From the NCBI GenBank assembly GCA_002721705.1, contig PBLJ01000058.1, positions 1-32,081 of the forward strand: 32,081 nt of DNA, given 5' to 3'. Within the stretch, counting starts at the first letter, position 1. The number at the start of each line of letters is the position of its first letter. The notes under the pieces were generated by a model that saw nothing but the letters and a program-made list of their open reading frames with translations, did no database searches and was not told where the DNA came from. This document shows positions 1-8,598 of the stretch, piece by piece. This DNA comes from Opitutia bacterium. Lineage in GTDB: Bacteria; Verrucomicrobiota; Verrucomicrobiia; Opitutales; Seribacteraceae. The position numbers and the translations under genes were made by a program.

Positions 1-336
1 GCTGGATTCCTCTTCCGATGCCTCTTCGCCCGGTTCCTCGGCAACCGCTTCAGGCTCCGATTCCTCGGTGGACGATTCCTCTTCCTCCGTCGCGGACTCC
101 TCGGTTGATTCTTCCTCCGAAGACTCCTCTTCGCTGGATTCCTCTTCCGGTGCCTCTTCGCTCGGTTCCTCGGCAACCGCTTCAGGCTCCGATTCCTCGG
201 CGGACGATTCCTCTTCCTCCGTCGCGGGCTCCTCGGTTGATTCTTCCTCCGAAGATTCCTCTTCGCTGGACTCCTCTTCCGATGCCTCTTCGCTGGCTTC
301 CTCGGCAACCGCTTCCGGCTCCGATTCCTCGGCCGG
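1..336. repeat. 132-bp in-frame tandem repeat inside rpsP
   Basis: The segment starting GCTGGATTCCTCTTCCGATG at base 1 recurs at 133 and again at 265, an exact period of 132 bp (44 codons). Copies 1 and 2 are full length and differ by a few substitutions. Copy 3 is partial and diverges after about base 336. The period is a multiple of three, so gain or loss of a copy keeps the rpsP frame. The array probably continues to the left. Confidence 0.9.
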
Positions 337-756
337 CGCTTCCGGTTCGGATTCCTCGGTTACCTCCTCGGCAGGTGATTCGCCTTCGGTCGCATCTTCA
401 TCGGAGGCCTCGGATGCATCAACGGACGGAGCGGCACCGGCAGCAGCTCGTTTTTTACGAGCCTCCGCCTTGGCATCCGATTTCTTGTCCATTAGCGCGG
501 AATAGTCATCCGTCGATAGGCGGCCATTACGTATCAAGCTCTTCGCCGTGGGACTGGGTTGTGCGCCAACGCCCAACCAATAGTCGATCCGTTCCAAATT
601 CAACTTCAGCTCGGCATCGCGTTTACGATTCTGCGGATCGTAGGTGCCAAGTATCTCTATGAAGCGCCCATCGCGTTTGGTGGTAGATGGAGCAACTACC
701 ATGCGGTAAAAAGGCGAATGCTTGGAGCCGAATCTCTGGAGTCTTATTTTAATCAT
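1..756 (-). CDS. rpsP: 30S ribosomal protein bS16 with a giant acidic C-terminal extension (3' end outside window)
   Basis: I translated this reading frame by hand. It opens with ATG at 756 (minus strand) and stays open to base 1, giving 252 visible codons and no stop. Residues 1 to about 80 are a normal bS16: the start MIKIRLQRFGSKHSPFYR, then FIEILGTYDPQ and the helix LERIDYWLGVGAQPSPTAKSL. bS16 is an assembly protein of the 30S body and is usually 80 to 100 residues. Here a basic linker (KAEARKKRAAA) is followed by more than 145 residues made almost only of E, S, A, T and P, in a 44-residue repeat. The extension is in frame, without stops, and encoded by near-identical DNA repeats. In many bacteria rpsP precedes rimM, trmD and rplS, which would lie beyond the left edge. 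The bS16 identity is secure; the function of the tail is unknown. Confidence 0.95.
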   Translation of the reverse strand, partial: MIKIRLQRFGSKHSPFYRMVVAPSTTKRDGRFIEILGTYDPQNRKRDAELKLNLERIDYWLGVGAQPSPTAKSLIRNGRLSTDDYSALMDKKSDAKAEARKKRAAAGAAPSVDASEASDEDATEGESPAEEVTEESEPEAPAEESEPEAVAEEASEEASEEESSEEESSEEESTEEPATEEEESSAEESEPEAVAEEPSEEAPEEESSEEESSEEESTEESATEEEESSTEESEPEAVAEEPGEEASEEESS

Positions 757-958
757 CGAGCGTAGGTGCTTCGAGTTAAGGGAAAACGAACAAAAAAGAA
801 GTATAATCAATATATTGTCAACGCGATTCAAAGCATATTCGGAAGGATGGGTCCCCGAAGATTTAGAAGCTTTCCTAAAACCAACATCGGTGAAAGGCAG
901 GGGTTACGTCTTGACCAGATTGTAATGAAAAGGCAAGATTCGTGGTTTTTTCGATACC
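757..958. promoter_or_regulatory. Divergent intergenic region between rpsP and ychF
   Basis: These 202 bases hold no gene and must contain the promoters of the two divergent genes. An AT-rich core at 800-821 holds TATAAT on the plus strand (802-807), overlapped by TATACT read on the minus strand (800-805), and TTGACA on the minus strand (816-821). The TTGACA to TATACT spacing is only 10 bp, and I see no well-spaced -35 for the plus-strand TATAAT, so the exact promoters are not resolved. Neither gene has a clear Shine-Dalgarno sequence. Confidence 0.3.
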
Positions 959-2062
959 ATGCTCCAGGCCGGAATCGTAGGATTGCCCAACGTGGGCAAA
1001 AGCACCTTGTTCAACGCGCTCACTCGTAGCCGCAAAGCCGAGGCCGCCAATTATCCGTTTTGCACCATTGATCCAAACGTAGGTGTGGTACAGGTACCTG
1101 ACGAGCGGTTGGCTCCGCTTGCGGAATTGGCGGGAACTACCACCATCATACCGGCAGCCATTGAAATGGTTGATATCGCGGGTTTGGTGGAAGGAGCCAG
1201 CAAGGGGGAAGGCTTGGGAAACAAGTTTTTGGCCAACGTACGGGAAGTCGATGCGATCGTCCACGTCGTGAGATGCTTCGAAGACGAAGACGTCATACAC
1301 AACATGGGCGCGGTTGATCCAGTTCGCGACGCCGAAGTGATCCTGACAGAGCTGGTACTAGCCGACGCCCAGTCAGTCGAAAGCCAAATGGACAAGAATC
1401 TCAAGAAGGCTCGTGGCATGGACAAGGAAGCCATGGCCAACGTCGCGCTTCTTGAGAAACTAGTCCCCCACCTGGACGAAGGCAAACCGGCCAACCTATT
1501 GCCAATGGACGACGACGAGGCTAGCCGGTTAAACGGCTTTTGCCTTCTTACCAGCAAGGCGATGCTTTACGCATGCAACGTCAAGGAAGAGGACGTGGCC
1601 GCGCCGCAGGACAACGAACACGTCTCCACGCTTCGCGAATGGGCGAACGCCCAGCAAAATGCGGGATCTTGCGTGATTTCAGCCAAAATGGAAGAGGAAT
1701 TAACGGATTTGGAGCCTGACGATGCGTCCGAATACCTCGAAGCGCTTGGAGTGGAGGACTCCGGTGTGTCAGGCCTGATTCAGGCAACCTATGAATTGCT
1801 TGGGCTTGCTTCCTACCTGACTGCGGGAGAAAAGGAGGCCCGGGCATGGACTTTCCGCAAGGGAATGACTGCTCCCCAATGCGCCGGCGTCATTCACACC
1901 GATTTCGAAAAGGGATTCATCAAGGCCGACGTCATCTCCTACGAAGAACTCATGGCTGCCGGATCCATGCAGGCAGCGCGAGACGTTGGCAAATGGAGGC
2001 TCGAGGGCAAGGAATACAAGTTCGTCGACGGGGACGTCGCCCTCTTCAAATTTAATACTTGA
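959..2062 (+). CDS. ychF: Redox-regulated ATPase YchF (Obg-family P-loop protein)
   Basis: YchF is a universally conserved cytoplasmic P-loop NTPase of the Obg family that prefers ATP to GTP and associates with ribosomes. The 367-residue length fits the family (about 363). Visible motifs are the P-loop GLPNVGKST (residues 8-16), the switch II motif DIAG (72-75), and NVKE (about 207-210), the altered G4 motif that explains ATP preference. The C-terminal TGS domain carries the family-typical run CAGVIHTDFEKGFIKADV. ATG at 959 gives the canonical N-terminus. The gene is transcribed away from rpsP; both are translation-related. No ribosome binding site is evident. Confidence 0.97.
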   Translation: MLQAGIVGLPNVGKSTLFNALTRSRKAEAANYPFCTIDPNVGVVQVPDERLAPLAELAGTTTIIPAAIEMVDIAGLVEGASKGEGLGNKFLANVREVDAIVHVVRCFEDEDVIHNMGAVDPVRDAEVILTELVLADAQSVESQMDKNLKKARGMDKEAMANVALLEKLVPHLDEGKPANLLPMDDDEASRLNGFCLLTSKAMLYACNVKEEDVAAPQDNEHVSTLREWANAQQNAGSCVISAKMEEELTDLEPDDASEYLEALGVEDSGVSGLIQATYELLGLASYLTAGEKEARAWTFRKGMTAPQCAGVIHTDFEKGFIKADVISYEELMAAGSMQAARDVGKWRLEGKEYKFVDGDVALFKFNT

Positions 2063-2110
2063 ATTCGTAATCCTGATATTGAGCCATATAGTGATTTCAC
2101 CAAACTGGAA

Positions 2111-2689
2111 TTGTTCTTGAAAGTTACTCAACCAGCTGCGCGTTTTATACGTTTCTCAATTGGCGTAATATCCTTTTGGCTGGCTTCGTGCGGAAAGGAT
2201 TTGGAGATTAAAGTCGAGGAGATTGAAAAAGAAGAGGAGCCGTTTGCAGGGCCCTCGTGGGAAATCCCGCAAGGTTGGATCCCCGGGAAAGTTGAAAACT
2301 TTAGAGTCGGAAGCTATTTGGTGGAAGATGAAAATGGCTCGACTATCGACATTTTAGTCAGCCGCATTGACCATGTCGAGAATCCCAGAGCCGGTGAATT
2401 GTTGCTGAACGCAAAGCGCTGGCTGGGACAAATCAACGTTTCTCCGAAGGATGAAGAGGAAATCCAAAAATACGTCCATGAGTACTCCATTGCTGGCAGA
2501 AACGCTGATTGGATTGAGGCCAAGGAGGGCAAGCAACGCTTGGTCGGCGTCATTCTAAAAGTGGGGAATCTCACTTGGTTCTTCAAGATGATCGGTGATT
2601 CCGCTCTTAGTCAAAGAGAGCAAAAGAATTTCGAATTCCTTCTGGATTCCATACGAATCGTGGAAAAATCCAAGGAGGTGAAGAAGTGA
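2111..2689 (+). CDS. Small lipoprotein of unknown function, translationally coupled to resB
   Basis: I do not recognise the family. The 192-residue product begins with a short basic region and a hydrophobic segment ending in a lipobox (LASC; Cys27), so it should be an outer-membrane or periplasmic lipoprotein. An acidic linker follows (VEEIEKEEE), then a mixed alpha/beta domain with a hydrophobic strand near LTWFFKMIG. The start is probably TTG at 2111; no in-frame ATG upstream fits better, and the call is moderate. The stop (TGA, 2687-2689) overlaps the GTG start of resB (2686) in a GTGA overlap. A strong Shine-Dalgarno (GGAGGT, 2674-2679) for resB lies inside this gene. This tight coupling suggests a role in cytochrome c maturation or respiration, but that is inference from position only. 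Confidence 0.8.
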   Translation: MFLKVTQPAARFIRFSIGVISFWLASCGKDLEIKVEEIEKEEEPFAGPSWEIPQGWIPGKVENFRVGSYLVEDENGSTIDILVSRIDHVENPRAGELLLNAKRWLGQINVSPKDEEEIQKYVHEYSIAGRNADWIEAKEGKQRLVGVILKVGNLTWFFKMIGDSALSQREQKNFEFLLDSIRIVEKSKEVKK

Positions 2690-4470
2690 GCGAAAAGCAA
2701 AAAGGTTGGCGGAAACGCTACGGGAAGAACGTCTTCGTGCGTTTCCTCACCTCTCTTCGGCTTACGGTCACCTTGCTAGCCTTTTCCATGGCTCTCGTTT
2801 TCTTTGGAACCCTCGACCAAGTAAACATTGGAATACCCAAGGCACTGGATAAATACTTTGAATCATTCCTGGCTGTCTGGAAATACCCAAAGGAGTGGCC
2901 CATGGGCACGCGCATGATAATTGTGACGCATCCCGAAAGCGACCTCGCGGACAATCATGAGACAATTTCCATTGAGGACGATGATCTTCGAAACATTCGT
3001 TTCCTCGGCTTCCTGGACAATACCTTCCACGACCAAATCAAGGCCGTATTCGAAGACTCGGACGGGAAACTCGAACCCGACGACGACCTGCGCTACCACA
3101 CCCTGAGGGAAATCAAAACCACACTCGCCAAGGAAGAATACAAGAATGGCTATGCCGCAATCCTTCCCGACACGATTTTCGATCCTCCCGATGAAGGAGA
3201 GGAAGTAGGCAACCTCGAGGACTTGGAAGATGAACCGGACTTAGCCGTAATCGAGATCGGGGGCCAGTTCCCCTTCACGCTTCGCTGGATTCGAATACCC
3301 TTGCCCGGAGGATACCTCTTGGGAGGACTGCTCTTCGTCAATCTCATGTGTTCCGCTCTCTTCCGTTATCCATTGAAACCTCGCCATACCGGAATCTGGG
3401 CCGTTCATGGCGGTTTGGCGTTGATGCTCGTCAGTGAATTGGTGACGGACCTGACCGAAAAACACAGCTCCATGTCAATCCATCCCGAGCAGTCGTCCAA
3501 TTTCTCGTACGATTTCCTGGATGATGAATTGGTGATCGTGAAAGAGTCCGCCAGTGGCGAAGACGAAGCAGTGCTAAGTATCCCCGCCGACCAATTGGAT
3601 CCAAACCCCGACGACCTTGGTTCGCGCATCGGAAGGTTCTTCTCGGGTGCAGAAGAGAACATGCCGGTCATCAACCTGAAGGAGGTCGACAAAGATTTCC
3701 CTTTTCTCGTGAAGGTCAAGAAGTTCTACAAGAACTCAGCCTATCGTTCCCCACACAAGGGAGAGACGCATTACACGGTGAGAAACTCACTCAGCAAAGT
3801 CGTGCCCATTGTTCCCATCGAACGTAACGAAACCTTCAAGGAGGACGACAGAAACCACAGGGCCGCACTAGTTGAATTGAGTTCGGAAGACTCTCCTGAC
3901 AAGCCTATCGGGGAGTGGTTTTTATGCGCCCTGAGAAACGGGCAAGTATACCATCAAGCCTACCACTTTGAACACGGAAACGAGAGTTTTCGCATCGAAC
4001 TGCGGCGCAAGAGGCATTACTACCCCTTTCGAGTCAAATTGCTCGATTTTCGGCATCTGCGTTATGCCGGAACAAGCTCGCCGAAGGACTTCTCCAGCGA
4101 CGTGAGTCTTCAAATACCCGGTGAACCGGACCGCAAAGCTCGCATATACATGAACCATCCCTTGCACGTACAGGACTTGGTATTCTATCAGCGAAGCTTT
4201 GCAGAGCCATCGCCGAAGCAAGTCCAAGATTACAGCATGGAATTGAGCAATGACGTTCGGGAAGGAAAAATGACACCCGAACAAGCCAAGCATAAACTCG
4301 ATCTTTATCGCAAGGGGATGACCGTTCTCGAAGTAGTTCGCAACCCTGGAAGCTCCTTGCCCTACATAGGAGTCAGCTTGGTTGGCTTGGGTCTCGCCTT
4401 TCAATTCGGCTTTCACTTGTTCGGTTTCGCTCGGAGACGAGCAAAGACAAAGGAACGCCTAGAAGTATAA
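2686..4470 (+). CDS. resB: Cytochrome c biogenesis protein ResB (Ccs1-like, System II)
   Basis: ResB/Ccs1 works with CcsA in System II cytochrome c maturation, carrying heme across the membrane and presenting it to apocytochrome c outside. The 594-residue protein has the ResB layout. TM1 (about 24-42) carries the signature LTVTLL...FFGTLDQ. A first extracytoplasmic loop, TM2 (about 205-225) and TM3 (about 236-256, with His241 in AVHGG, a possible heme ligand) follow. A large periplasmic domain ends in HVQDLVFYQ, and the final TM is at about 558-582. The start is GTG at 2686, set by GGAGGT seven bases upstream. The ccsA gene begins seven bases after the stop, so the pair is almost certainly one transcript. 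Confidence 0.93.
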   Translation: MSEKQKGWRKRYGKNVFVRFLTSLRLTVTLLAFSMALVFFGTLDQVNIGIPKALDKYFESFLAVWKYPKEWPMGTRMIIVTHPESDLADNHETISIEDDDLRNIRFLGFLDNTFHDQIKAVFEDSDGKLEPDDDLRYHTLREIKTTLAKEEYKNGYAAILPDTIFDPPDEGEEVGNLEDLEDEPDLAVIEIGGQFPFTLRWIRIPLPGGYLLGGLLFVNLMCSALFRYPLKPRHTGIWAVHGGLALMLVSELVTDLTEKHSSMSIHPEQSSNFSYDFLDDELVIVKESASGEDEAVLSIPADQLDPNPDDLGSRIGRFFSGAEENMPVINLKEVDKDFPFLVKVKKFYKNSAYRSPHKGETHYTVRNSLSKVVPIVPIERNETFKEDDRNHRAALVELSSEDSPDKPIGEWFLCALRNGQVYHQAYHFEHGNESFRIELRRKRHYYPFRVKLLDFRHLRYAGTSSPKDFSSDVSLQIPGEPDRKARIYMNHPLHVQDLVFYQRSFAEPSPKQVQDYSMELSNDVREGKMTPEQAKHKLDLYRKGMTVLEVVRNPGSSLPYIGVSLVGLGLAFQFGFHLFGFARRRAKTKERLEV

Positions 4471-4477
4471 GAGCAGC

Positions 4478-7400
4478 ATGACTACAGAGAAACCAAAGGA
4501 TCAAACAAAAGGAAAAGTCTTCGCGGAAAAGGCCGCGAAGTGGACTCCTATTGTCCTTACAGTAATCTTTTCGTTATATGCCCTGAGCAAACTCCGCTCT
4601 CCAAAGCAGGAAGACGGATTCGATTTCTCTGGCTTCGGCCAACTTCCGGTGCAGGAAAAAGGACGCGTAAAGCCACTCGACACGGTAGCTCGCAACGCGC
4701 TCCTCGGAATGCGTGGCAAGCAGACGGTACCGGACGGACCGGAGTACGGTTACTTCGAGACGCTGTTCCGTGGAAAACAGGCTCCACGCTACCTCTCCGC
4801 AATCGAATGGTTTAGCGAGCTCACCTTAAATCCCAGCAAAGCCGAGAACTACAAGGTCTTTCGCATCGACCATCCCGAAGTGTTGGGACTCTTCGGGTTT
4901 GAACCAGGGAAGGAGAAATACTTTTCCGAAAACGACCTCTTGCACACCAACGAAATCAGGACCTTTTTTGAGATCGCCCGAGCCATTAACTCCATCCAAC
5001 CCGGTCTCACCGAGACAGAAATACAGACTACGCGTGAACTCATTCTGCCTCGGCTCGAAAAAAAGCCTGAACTCTTGGACCCGCTGCTGGCCGAAATCGA
5101 AGAGACCCGAGAAGTAATTGAGGCGGTGGAGTCGAATGCTTCCACCTCGCAGCAGAGAAAAGCCGGTTTGGATCTCTTGAAACCTTTCTTGGAGAAGGAA
5201 AAGACGCAACGCGAGCAAATGAGTGCGCAGTTGGAACGACTGGAAGCGTGGAAGCAGTATTACCAAGAGAGTCCACCAGCTCCCGATGACTCGGAGAATC
5301 TCAATCAAAGATTGGCCATAGAACAATCCTTGCCCGTTCTGCAGACCTCCCAAAAGCAACTCGACGATCGTATTGCGAAAACCGAAGAAGCAATCGACGG
5401 CCTTGAAACCGGATTCGCTCAGACGGAGCCAGCCACTGCGCTGGAAGTGTTGGAAACGTTGCTCGAGGAGAAGGAAAAGAACCGCGATGATCTGGAGAAT
5501 ACGTTCGAGAAAGGGGAAGAAGCCGTGCTGTCTCTCAAGTCGGATTCAACTTGGGAGGAATGCGATGCCATCAGGACGCTGCTCGATCCCATTCGGGAGC
5601 AAAGTCGCGAAGCCGAAGACGCGTTGATTGCCAAAAACAAGGAGGTTTTGAAGAGCATACATTTCATCCGGGTTGGGGAAGACCTTAATGGCAATGGCAA
5701 ACTCGATGACGAAGAAGACCTCAACCAAAACGGCAAGCTGGACGGTGCGGTTCATCACAAGAAATTAACACCCTATCAGCGCAACCTCAACAAACTCTCC
5801 ACCGCGCTTTCCTTGTACAAGAACCTCAAAGGTTCCTTCTATCCGCATGACGCTGAAAATCTTTTCGGTCCTGCCTACGAAGACTACCTGGCAAACGATC
5901 GCTCCATCTTGTCCCTAGCCAGGAAATTGCAATCGATCATTCCAGAACTGAAAGACTTTTCAAAAGCAATAGATACAGTCAAAAAGCACCAAGACATAAA
6001 AAAACAATACGGTATAAACTTGTTAACGGAAGAGGAAGCTCGATTGGTTGATAATTCCAGCATCGTCGAACGATACCTCTCAAGGGTCTCCCCTCCCCCG
6101 CTGGGAGTCATTCCACCCGACAGTTTTCAAGGACTAGTCAGCATCGACAACAATACGGATAAACTACTTGCCACGGAAGGCGACCTAAGCGCTTTCCTGC
6201 AATCCCAAGACCAAGTCAAAATCGGCACCCACACGACCTTTGGTGGGATTTGGCGCGAAAACCAGTTGCGTGAAAAAATGATCAAGTCCGTCGACGGCAA
6301 GAGCAGAGCGACTCTCACCAACCAGCACGAAGGTCGATCTTGGCTCGTGGACGCCGCCATGTACCTATGCTTTGCAGCGCTCGCCTACGGAATGTTTCGT
6401 ACTTTGGCCAAACGAAGAGATCGGCAATGGGCCATCGGTGGCGCCTTGGCAACGTTTGCTTGTTCAAGCTGTGGCTGGCTATTCTTGTTTGGCGTACCCT
6501 CGGCAACCTTCAAGAACGTAACCCTGCACCACATCGATTGGAACACGGTACCGGAGTCCTTGCTCGAGTCACACAACGCGGCGGATGGTCCAGCATCTCA
6601 TCACGACGGTCACCATCACGTGGCCAAGCACGGCGGTGTGCTAATCCCCTGCGGCGATCACAAGTATAATTTGGAACTCGTTCATGATCTTAGAAGCGGC
6701 GACCTGGAAATCTACGTTCTAGGCGGCCACGCGGTTAATCCCGTGTCCATCAAACAAAACATCATAAAAGTCAAAGTGCGTGGCCAAGAAAATCCCTTTG
6801 AACTAGAAGCCGTGGCTGGCAAAACCGATCATTTCAAAGCTGAGAATGCATTACCGGACGTCGATGTTTTCGAAGGTACCGTAGAGAGCGTTATCATAGA
6901 GAAAAACACTTATAAGGGAAAAGCCTTTCATTATCCTGCCAAGGGCATCCAAATCAATCCTTACGCAATGGCCTATGCCAAACTTGCGGTCGCTTATCAA
7001 AAAGGCGATCACTCCGGGTTTAACCAAGTTGTGGAGCAACTCACCGAAGACTTCAGTCAAGTAGCTCCCTATCAAAAGCACGACTTCAAGAACATAGGGC
7101 CCGAGTTTCAATTCAACGCGACCCAACCTTTCGTGACCTGCATGGTTCTTTATCTCATCGCGTTGATTCTCGTACTGATCTCTTGGCTAATCTGGCCGGA
7201 ACCTCTTAGGAAATCGGCGATGGGGATCGCCTTGGTGGCCCTGCTTCTTCATACTGGAGGGCTATTGATCCGAATTTGGATTCAGGGACGCCCACCCGTA
7301 ACTAATCTCTATTCCTCCGCCATCTTCATAAGCTGGGGAGCAGTCGGTTGCGGTTTGTTGTTCGAAAGATTGCACCGCAATGGAATCGGGGCCGCGTCCG

Positions 7401-8065
7401 CCGCCATCGTGGGTTTCGTTTCCTTGGTCATTGCGCACGGCTTTTTTGGCATGACCGACGGGCTTAACGTAAAAGGCGACACCATGGAAATGCTGCAAGC
7501 CGTGCTGGACACCAACTTGTGGTTGTCCACTCACGTGGTATGCATCACCTTGGGCTACGTGGCGATGTTCGTAGCGGGAATTCTGGGAATCATCTACCTT
7601 TTTCGAGGTCTGCTTGACAAGAATTTCGACAAGGCCACTGCCCGAACCATTCCTTCCATGATTTACGGCGTGACCTGCTTTGCGGTGCTCTTCAGCTTCG
7701 TCGGAACGATGCTTGGAGGTATCTGGGCCGATATGTCCTGGGGCCGTTTCTGGGGTTGGGATCCTAAGGAAAACGGCGCCATATTGATCGTTATATGGAG
7801 CGCTATCCTACTCCATGCCCGATGGGGAGGAATAGCCAAGGACCGAGGCATCGCCGCGCTCGCTATCTTCGGCAACGTGGTAACGGCTTTCTCATGGTTC
7901 GGCACCAACCTTCTGCAGGCCGGGCTCCACAGTTATGGTTTTGACGACGCCGGCTTCAAATGGCTGATACGTTTCGTGATCATTCAACTCATCCTCATTG
8001 CCCTGATTTACGTACCCAAGCGCTTCTGGCGCAGCGAACTGGGCGAACGTCCAAAGGAAAGCTGA
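4478..8065 (+). CDS. ccsA: Giant cytochrome c biogenesis protein CcsA with N-terminal extracytoplasmic region and inserted His-rich domain
   Basis: This is the heme-handling partner of ResB in System II. The 1195-residue product is three to four times the size of a minimal CcsA. After an N-terminal TM (about 22-40) comes a long extracytoplasmic region starting GRVKPLDTVARNALL, with coiled-coil stretches and a Ca-binding-like double loop at 402-423 (DLNGNGKLDDEED / NQNGKLDG). Two TMs follow, the second holding a CSSC motif. A His-rich segment (708-718; HHDGHHHVAKH) then leads an inserted beta-rich domain to about 820. The C-terminal third (from about 883) is the CcsA core: the WWD heme motif WGRFWGWDPKE (1088-1098), flanked by His1019 and His1151, the expected external heme ligands. 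The stop lies five bases before the convergent stop at 8071. CcsA identity is secure; the insert is discussed in the findings. Confidence 0.93.
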   Translation: MTTEKPKDQTKGKVFAEKAAKWTPIVLTVIFSLYALSKLRSPKQEDGFDFSGFGQLPVQEKGRVKPLDTVARNALLGMRGKQTVPDGPEYGYFETLFRGKQAPRYLSAIEWFSELTLNPSKAENYKVFRIDHPEVLGLFGFEPGKEKYFSENDLLHTNEIRTFFEIARAINSIQPGLTETEIQTTRELILPRLEKKPELLDPLLAEIEETREVIEAVESNASTSQQRKAGLDLLKPFLEKEKTQREQMSAQLERLEAWKQYYQESPPAPDDSENLNQRLAIEQSLPVLQTSQKQLDDRIAKTEEAIDGLETGFAQTEPATALEVLETLLEEKEKNRDDLENTFEKGEEAVLSLKSDSTWEECDAIRTLLDPIREQSREAEDALIAKNKEVLKSIHFIRVGEDLNGNGKLDDEEDLNQNGKLDGAVHHKKLTPYQRNLNKLSTALSLYKNLKGSFYPHDAENLFGPAYEDYLANDRSILSLARKLQSIIPELKDFSKAIDTVKKHQDIKKQYGINLLTEEEARLVDNSSIVERYLSRVSPPPLGVIPPDSFQGLVSIDNNTDKLLATEGDLSAFLQSQDQVKIGTHTTFGGIWRENQLREKMIKSVDGKSRATLTNQHEGRSWLVDAAMYLCFAALAYGMFRTLAKRRDRQWAIGGALATFACSSCGWLFLFGVPSATFKNVTLHHIDWNTVPESLLESHNAADGPASHHDGHHHVAKHGGVLIPCGDHKYNLELVHDLRSGDLEIYVLGGHAVNPVSIKQNIIKVKVRGQENPFELEAVAGKTDHFKAENALPDVDVFEGTVESVIIEKNTYKGKAFHYPAKGIQINPYAMAYAKLAVAYQKGDHSGFNQVVEQLTEDFSQVAPYQKHDFKNIGPEFQFNATQPFVTCMVLYLIALILVLISWLIWPEPLRKSAMGIALVALLLHTGGLLIRIWIQGRPPVTNLYSSAIFISWGAVGCGLLFERLHRNGIGAASAAIVGFVSLVIAHGFFGMTDGLNVKGDTMEMLQAVLDTNLWLSTHVVCITLGYVAMFVAGILGIIYLFRGLLDKNFDKATARTIPSMIYGVTCFAVLFSFVGTMLGGIWADMSWGRFWGWDPKENGAILIVIWSAILLHARWGGIAKDRGIAALAIFGNVVTAFSWFGTNLLQAGLHSYGFDDAGFKWLIRFVIIQLILIALIYVPKRFWRSELGERPKES

Positions 8066-8070
8066 ATAAA

Positions 8071-8568
8071 CTATTCCGCAGGGGAATCGCCCGCGGATGT
8101 TCCCGTATCCCCAAGGCTTTCGCGAAGCGTCTGAAAAACTTCGTCAGCAGGTCGACCGAACGTGCAGGGAAAAGGCATTTCCAGCATCGGCAAACCTCGC
8201 TTCGAAGCCGCGTCCTCGGTAAGCTTCACCACGATGAGCATACGTCGCATATACTCGCTATGAAGAAAATCCTCAACCTCGTCTCGACGGAGTTCGATCC
8301 TTCGAAACCAAGCCCTGAGTGAATAGCCTTTGTGATCGATTCTCAAACGGGACCAGGCGAAGAATTGATCGAGCAAATTGAGGGAGGCTACAACTGCCAT
8401 GAAAATCGTAGCCATCAAAAACAGCATATTGAAGAAAGGGATGCTGAACTGCAAAGCCTGGAAAAAGATGGCGACAAAGAAGAGAAACAAGGTCAAGGCG
8501 GCCTGACGCCACCATGCGGGTTTGATCACGATCACCTCGTCTTCACGCTTTTCCTGGTGGGGAGACAT
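8071..8568 (-). CDS. Small membrane protein with two TM segments and a PH-like cytosolic domain
   Basis: The 165-residue product has a polar N-terminus, two hydrophobic helices (about 22-70) and a soluble C-terminal half. The arrangement of paired TMs, then a strand RLRIDHKGYSLRAWFRR, then EVEDF, resembles bacterial PH-like domains that follow a membrane hairpin. I rate that a structural guess. An AGGAG ten bases before ATG (8568) supports the start. It lies 30 bases downstream of lysS on the same strand, so it probably shares that transcript, but its function cannot be read from this. Its end converges on ccsA with a five-base gap. Confidence 0.75.
   Translation of the reverse strand: MSPHQEKREDEVIVIKPAWWRQAALTLFLFFVAIFFQALQFSIPFFNMLFLMATIFMAVVASLNLLDQFFAWSRLRIDHKGYSLRAWFRRIELRRDEVEDFLHSEYMRRMLIVVKLTEDAASKRGLPMLEMPFPCTFGRPADEVFQTLRESLGDTGTSAGDSPAE
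8075..8097. terminator. Possible bidirectional hairpin at the ccsA / PH-like gene convergence
   Basis: TCCGC (8075-8079) pairs with GCGGA (8093-8097), and the stem can continue past one mismatch through GG/CC. It sits in the last codons of the minus-strand gene and just after the ccsA stop. No proper T-tract follows on either strand, so this is only a weak terminator candidate. Confidence 0.22.
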
Positions 8569-8598
8569 TCGACCTAATCTCCTGAGCGCCGCATTATC

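Noticed and set aside
68..505. Ser-rich open frame on the plus strand
   Set aside because: It is the antisense of the Glu/Ser codons of the rpsP tail; GAG/GAA repeats read backwards give Ser and Leu codons.
18..662. Pro/Arg-rich 214-residue open frame on the plus strand
   Set aside because: Another antisense shadow of the rpsP repeat, running into the bS16 core, with no start signal or recognisable domain.
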